DNA of 57,307 nt from Gammaproteobacteria bacterium. GTDB taxonomy: Bacteria > Pseudomonadota > Gammaproteobacteria > Eutrophobiales > Eutrophobiaceae. Made by a program: the position numbers and the translations under genes. Positions 55,095 to 57,307 of this stretch are shown piece after piece (the stretch's first letter is position 1; every line of letters starts with the position of its first letter). The DNA is taken from the NCBI GenBank assembly GCA_028281365.1, contig JANQJZ010000031.1, positions 1-57,307 on the forward strand, written 5' to 3'. The notes beneath the pieces are model-generated. The model worked only from the letters and a program-made list of their open reading frames with translations, did not search any database and was not told the origin of the DNA.

Positions 55095-56531
55095 TTACAA
55101 ATAGGGAGTAAACAATCGAGCAAAACCATCACGGAGTTTAATGGGTAAAGGACGTTCATCCATTTCAGTAAGCGTTACAGGGTTTGATCCGTCCCTGGCA
55201 TCATCGACATATTGTGTAAGGACGGTAACAAACTCTTCGCCATATATTTCCAGATTAAACTCGAAATTAAGACGCAGGCTGCGGGCGTCGAAGTTGCCCG
55301 AACCGATGATTGCATATACACCGTCAACAATGAACAGTTTGGAATGATTAAACGGCGGTGGCTGGCGGTATACCTTTATGTCCCGTTCAAGCACCTGCCA
55401 GAGCATAGCATCGGTCGCCCAACTCACGAAGGGAAGATTGCTTTTCTCAGGCAGAATGAGCTCAACGTGCACGCCGCGCATTTGCGCTGCACTTAGGGTG
55501 GCGATGAGTTCGCGATCAGGAACGAAATAAGGTGTCATGATTCGCACGCTTTCGCGTGCAGCTGAGATCGCACCAATGTACATCCATTTCAACTTTTCGA
55601 AGTCTTCGTTTGGCCCGTCGATAATAACCCTGCAGAGCAGGTTACCCACCTCCGGTATATCCACGGGCTGCTCCCTCAGATAGTTTGCTCCCGTCGCAAA
55701 GGACCAGTCTTCCAGAAAAGCTTGTTCGATATCACCCACAACGGGCCCTTCCACCTTGAAGTGAAGATCAAGTGCTTTATTGGGATTGCTGTCTGAATCT
55801 GCAAGGTGCCTGGTACCGATATTCATGCCTCCGGTAAACGCGGTTTTGCCGTCTATCACGAGGATCTTTCGATGGTTTCGCAGATTTATATGACGGTTAA
55901 CCCAGCCAAGTTTCCAGGGCAAAAACCTTGCACTCGGCACACCTTTTTTTGCCAGGATACTGCTGATTCGTGGTAGTGAATATGATTCACCTACACTGTC
56001 GACCAGTACCTTGACGTCCACACCCCGCTCAACGGCCTGCGCCAACGCATTAACAAACTCAAGACCGACACGGTCACTCTCGAAAATATAAGTACACAAG
56101 CCAATGGATTCACGAGCATTGCCAATTGCCTCAAGCATCGCCGGGTAAGCCTGCTCGCCGTTGATAAGCAGTTCAACATAATTACCTGGTGCCAGTCGTC
56201 TTCTTGTTATCTTTCGGGACAAACGTGTAAAACCTATGTATTCCGAAGGCCAGTCTCCGGCAAATGAGGGATCTTCCAGATCGCTGTTGTCCGGTATTGG
56301 CCACTGTCTCCTGAGATATTGCGCCTTTGCCCTGATGCGATTCACGCCAAATAGCCAATAAAACAAAGCACCAAAGAGTGGCAACAGTAAACAAACGGCA
56401 ATCCAACCGAACGCAGAACGTGGATCACGCTTTCTGAGCAAGGCATGTCCCGCTGTGAAGATGGCGAACGTAATAATTAACGCCGAAAAACTCGCCCAAA
56501 CTAAACCGCTTTCGAAATCAAGCAAAAACAT
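55095..56531 (-). CDS. cls: Cardiolipin synthase
   Basis: The 478-residue protein has two N-terminal membrane helices and two HKD motifs: HRKILVIDGKTAFTGGMNIG near residue 217 and HSKLFIVDGVYAIIGSGNFDARSL near 397. These mark a bacterial ClsA-type phosphatidyl transferase joining two phosphatidylglycerol molecules. It leads the cls-patatin pair of the leftward block and is the last gene before the rRNA tail. Confidence 0.9.
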   Translation of the reverse strand: MFLLDFESGLVWASFSALIITFAIFTAGHALLRKRDPRSAFGWIAVCLLLPLFGALFYWLFGVNRIRAKAQYLRRQWPIPDNSDLEDPSFAGDWPSEYIGFTRLSRKITRRRLAPGNYVELLINGEQAYPAMLEAIGNARESIGLCTYIFESDRVGLEFVNALAQAVERGVDVKVLVDSVGESYSLPRISSILAKKGVPSARFLPWKLGWVNRHINLRNHRKILVIDGKTAFTGGMNIGTRHLADSDSNPNKALDLHFKVEGPVVGDIEQAFLEDWSFATGANYLREQPVDIPEVGNLLCRVIIDGPNEDFEKLKWMYIGAISAARESVRIMTPYFVPDRELIATLSAAQMRGVHVELILPEKSNLPFVSWATDAMLWQVLERDIKVYRQPPPFNHSKLFIVDGVYAIIGSGNFDARSLRLNFEFNLEIYGEEFVTVLTQYVDDARDGSNPVTLTEMDERPLPIKLRDGFARLFTPYL

Positions 56532-56606
56532 TCGTTGTATTATGTGTGCCGTAGAAAAGTCTAATCGTATTCTCTAATGACAAGTTTCAGATTCCAAACA
56601 AAAAAA

Positions 56607-56631
56607 ATCCTCAGTCCAAAGAGCTGAGGAT
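56607..56631 (-). terminator. rRNA-type terminator after 5S remnant
   Basis: ATCCTCAG and CTGAGGAT form the stem, followed on the minus strand by a T-run. It is homologous to the terminator at 46298-46323. Confidence 0.75.
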
Positions 56632-56644
56632 TGTTTATTTAAGA

Positions 56645-56752
56645 GCCTGGCACAAATTCATCTGGAATGAATTTGGACGCGAAGCGCCCGAAGGGTGGAA
56701 TACATGAATGTATTCCATCAATGACCTACTTTAATTCAATACACTGACAGGC
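56645..56752 (-). pseudogene. Fragment of a second tandem 5S rRNA with insertion
   Basis: GCCTGGCA, then after the insert TGACCTACTTT, matches the 3' end of the intact 5S, followed by a short diverged stretch and GACAGGC that recalls the 5' end of helix I. The 5S middle is gone. It sits directly beyond the intact 5S and its terminator, so the operon once ended in two 5S genes. Confidence 0.65.
56653..56717. mobile_element. 65-bp multi-hairpin element (copy B) in 5S fragment
   Basis: In + orientation: CAAATTCAT...ATGAATTTG (9 bp), CGC-GAA-GCG, CCC-GAA-GGG and TGGAATACAT-GA-ATGTATTCCA (10 bp). Reverse-complemented it gives the same order as copy A: a long stem, CCCTTCGGG, a CTTCG-loop stem, and a CAAAT...ATTTG stem. 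It is inserted in the opposite orientation to copy A and at a different 5S site. Confidence 0.7.
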
Positions 56753-56761
56753 GAATATGAA

Positions 56762-56792
56762 AAACCCCCTGATGATAAACATCAGGGGGTTT
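56762..56792 (-). terminator. Terminator of the intact 5S
   Basis: AAACCCCCTGATG and CATCAGGGGGTTT form a 13-bp stem with ATAAA loop, with a T-run on the minus strand, just after the intact 5S. Confidence 0.9.
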
Positions 56793-56800
56793 GAATAAGA

Positions 56801-56917
56801 GCCTGGCAGTGACCTACTTTCACATGGGAACTCCCACACTATCATCGGCGCTAAGCGGTTTCACTTCCGAGTTCGAAATGGGATCGGGTGGTTCACGCTC
56901 GCTAATGCCGCCAGGCA
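56801..56917 (-). rRNA. rrf: 5S rRNA
   Basis: Read on the minus strand from TGCCTGGCGGC to GTCACTGCCAGGC, this is a complete 5S of about 117 nt with paired helix I (GCCTGGC/GCCAGGC), CCACCCGATCCCATTTCGAA in loop C and the loop E sequence AAAGTAGGTC. It is in the usual place after 23S. Confidence 0.96.
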
Positions 56918-56925
56918 AACTGGTT

Positions 56926-57005
56926 GATTTTCAAAGGGGTCAGAGTCAATTGATCTTAAAAAACTTTCGTGCCAGATCAATTGACTCTGACCCCTCTTGA
57001 AAATC
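56926..57005. mobile_element. 80-bp palindromic MITE in the 23S-5S spacer
   Basis: The arms begin GATTTTCAA and end TTGAAAATC. Between them, GGGGTCAGAGTCAATTGATC and its exact complement face each other around a 17-nt centre. The end GGGGTCAGAGT is shared with the half repeat beside the RAYT gene. The decayed operon copy at 46.5 kb lacks it, so it is an insertion into the spacer. Confidence 0.85.
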
Positions 57006-57065
57006 GAATTCGGAAAACTGATTTAAGTATAACGCATATAACGTCACAAACTGCTTGAGTATTAT

Positions 57066-57307
57066 ATGGTCAAGCCTCACGGGCAATTAGTACTGGTTAG
57101 CTTCACACATTACTGCGCTTCCACACCCAGCCTATCAACCTCGTAGTCTACGAGGGCCCTTCAGAGAGCTTAAAGCTCTAGGGAGATCTCATCTTGAGGG
57201 GGGCTTCCCGCTTAGATGCTTGCAGCGGTTATCCCGTCCGTTCGTAGCTACCCGGCAATGCCACTGGCGTGACAACCGGAACACCAGAGGAACGTCCACT
57301 CCGGTCC
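57066..57307 (-). rRNA. rrl: 23S rRNA, 3' end (partial)
   Basis: The minus strand reads ...AAGATGAGATCTCC... and ends GTGAAGCTAACCAGTACTAATTG, CCCGTGAGGCTTGACCAT, the 3' tail of bacterial 23S (AACCGGTACTAAT...CCGTGAGGCTT in E. coli). The gene continues off the right edge. Confidence 0.97.

Noticed and set aside
56791-57000. 69-residue frame across the 5S and MITE
   Set aside because: It runs antisense through a 5S gene and a palindrome, so it is not coding.

Overview
The window looks like a chromosomal segment of a gammaproteobacterium with moderately low GC (roughly 40-45% in the core genes). The evidence is gene content and order: rdgB-rph divergent from yicC-gmk-rpoZ-spoT-ridA-recG, then ubiC-ubiA, birA-coaX-SPOR next to a tRNA-Thr, hemW, a CysB-regulated sulfur assimilation block, and a 23S-5S rRNA operon end. 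I cannot name the genus; free-living or sulfur-oxidising marine lineages are plausible, but this is inference.

Layout. 1-12 kb is mostly leftward: a cut-off membrane Mrr-type nuclease, a one-haem DUF3365 protein, a hemerythrin, a decayed ORF6N remnant, envelope proteins (Vps62-like, SH3b), a TlpA-like thioredoxin, a monooxygenase-domain membrane protein, an amidohydrolase, a CHAD protein, a GIY-YIG protein, a transmembrane Ser/Thr kinase and HemW. 12-14 kb holds a TetR-SDR operon with its operator, a terminator and a run of small hairpins with GGA loops. 14-24.5 kb is the housekeeping core. 24.5-33.7 kb has envelope enzymes (L,D-transpeptidase and a TPR protein sharing a C-terminal domain), tRNA-Thr, SPOR-coaX-birA, a VWA-FHA membrane protein, a sulfurtransferase and a lipoprotein peptidase. 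34-38.5 kb has an FHA protein and the APS reductase/CysB/TauE sulfur block. 38.5-42.4 kb has a TetR-MBL operon and secreted proteins preceded by CRP-like and Fur-like sites. 42.4-46.2 kb is an AT-rich accessory cassette beside a RAYT transposase, with a lipase and four proteins of unknown function.

The most unusual part is the right end. A leftward rRNA operon ends here (23S tail, 5S at 56801-56917). A second, mutated 5S lies 10 kb away at 46338-46527, followed by a short 23S-tail remnant. It is interrupted by a 70-bp string of hairpins. A third 5S fragment at 56645-56752 carries a 65-bp insertion of the same architecture in the opposite orientation. The two inserts share a core (CCC-TWC-GGG, then a CTTCG-loop stem, then a CAAAT...ATTTG stem), so they appear to define a small palindromic element found twice here, both times inside 5S sequence. 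An 80-bp palindromic MITE occupies the 23S-5S spacer and resembles the half-repeat beside the RAYT gene. The 10 kb between the 5S copies (fabI, MaoC-PTA fusion, ackA, cation ATPase, PGPGW protein, EEP hydrolase, patatin, cardiolipin synthase) is bounded by direct repeats of the rRNA operon tail and is locally much higher in GC. It looks like a segment gained or rearranged at an rRNA operon end.

Functional links: the kinase, the VWA-FHA protein and the FHA protein could form a phosphorylation network; cysH, a thioredoxin-like protein, cysB and TauE form a sulfur unit; fabI, the MaoC-PTA fusion and ackA form an acyl/acetyl-phosphate unit. No complete phage, CRISPR array or classical insertion sequence is visible.
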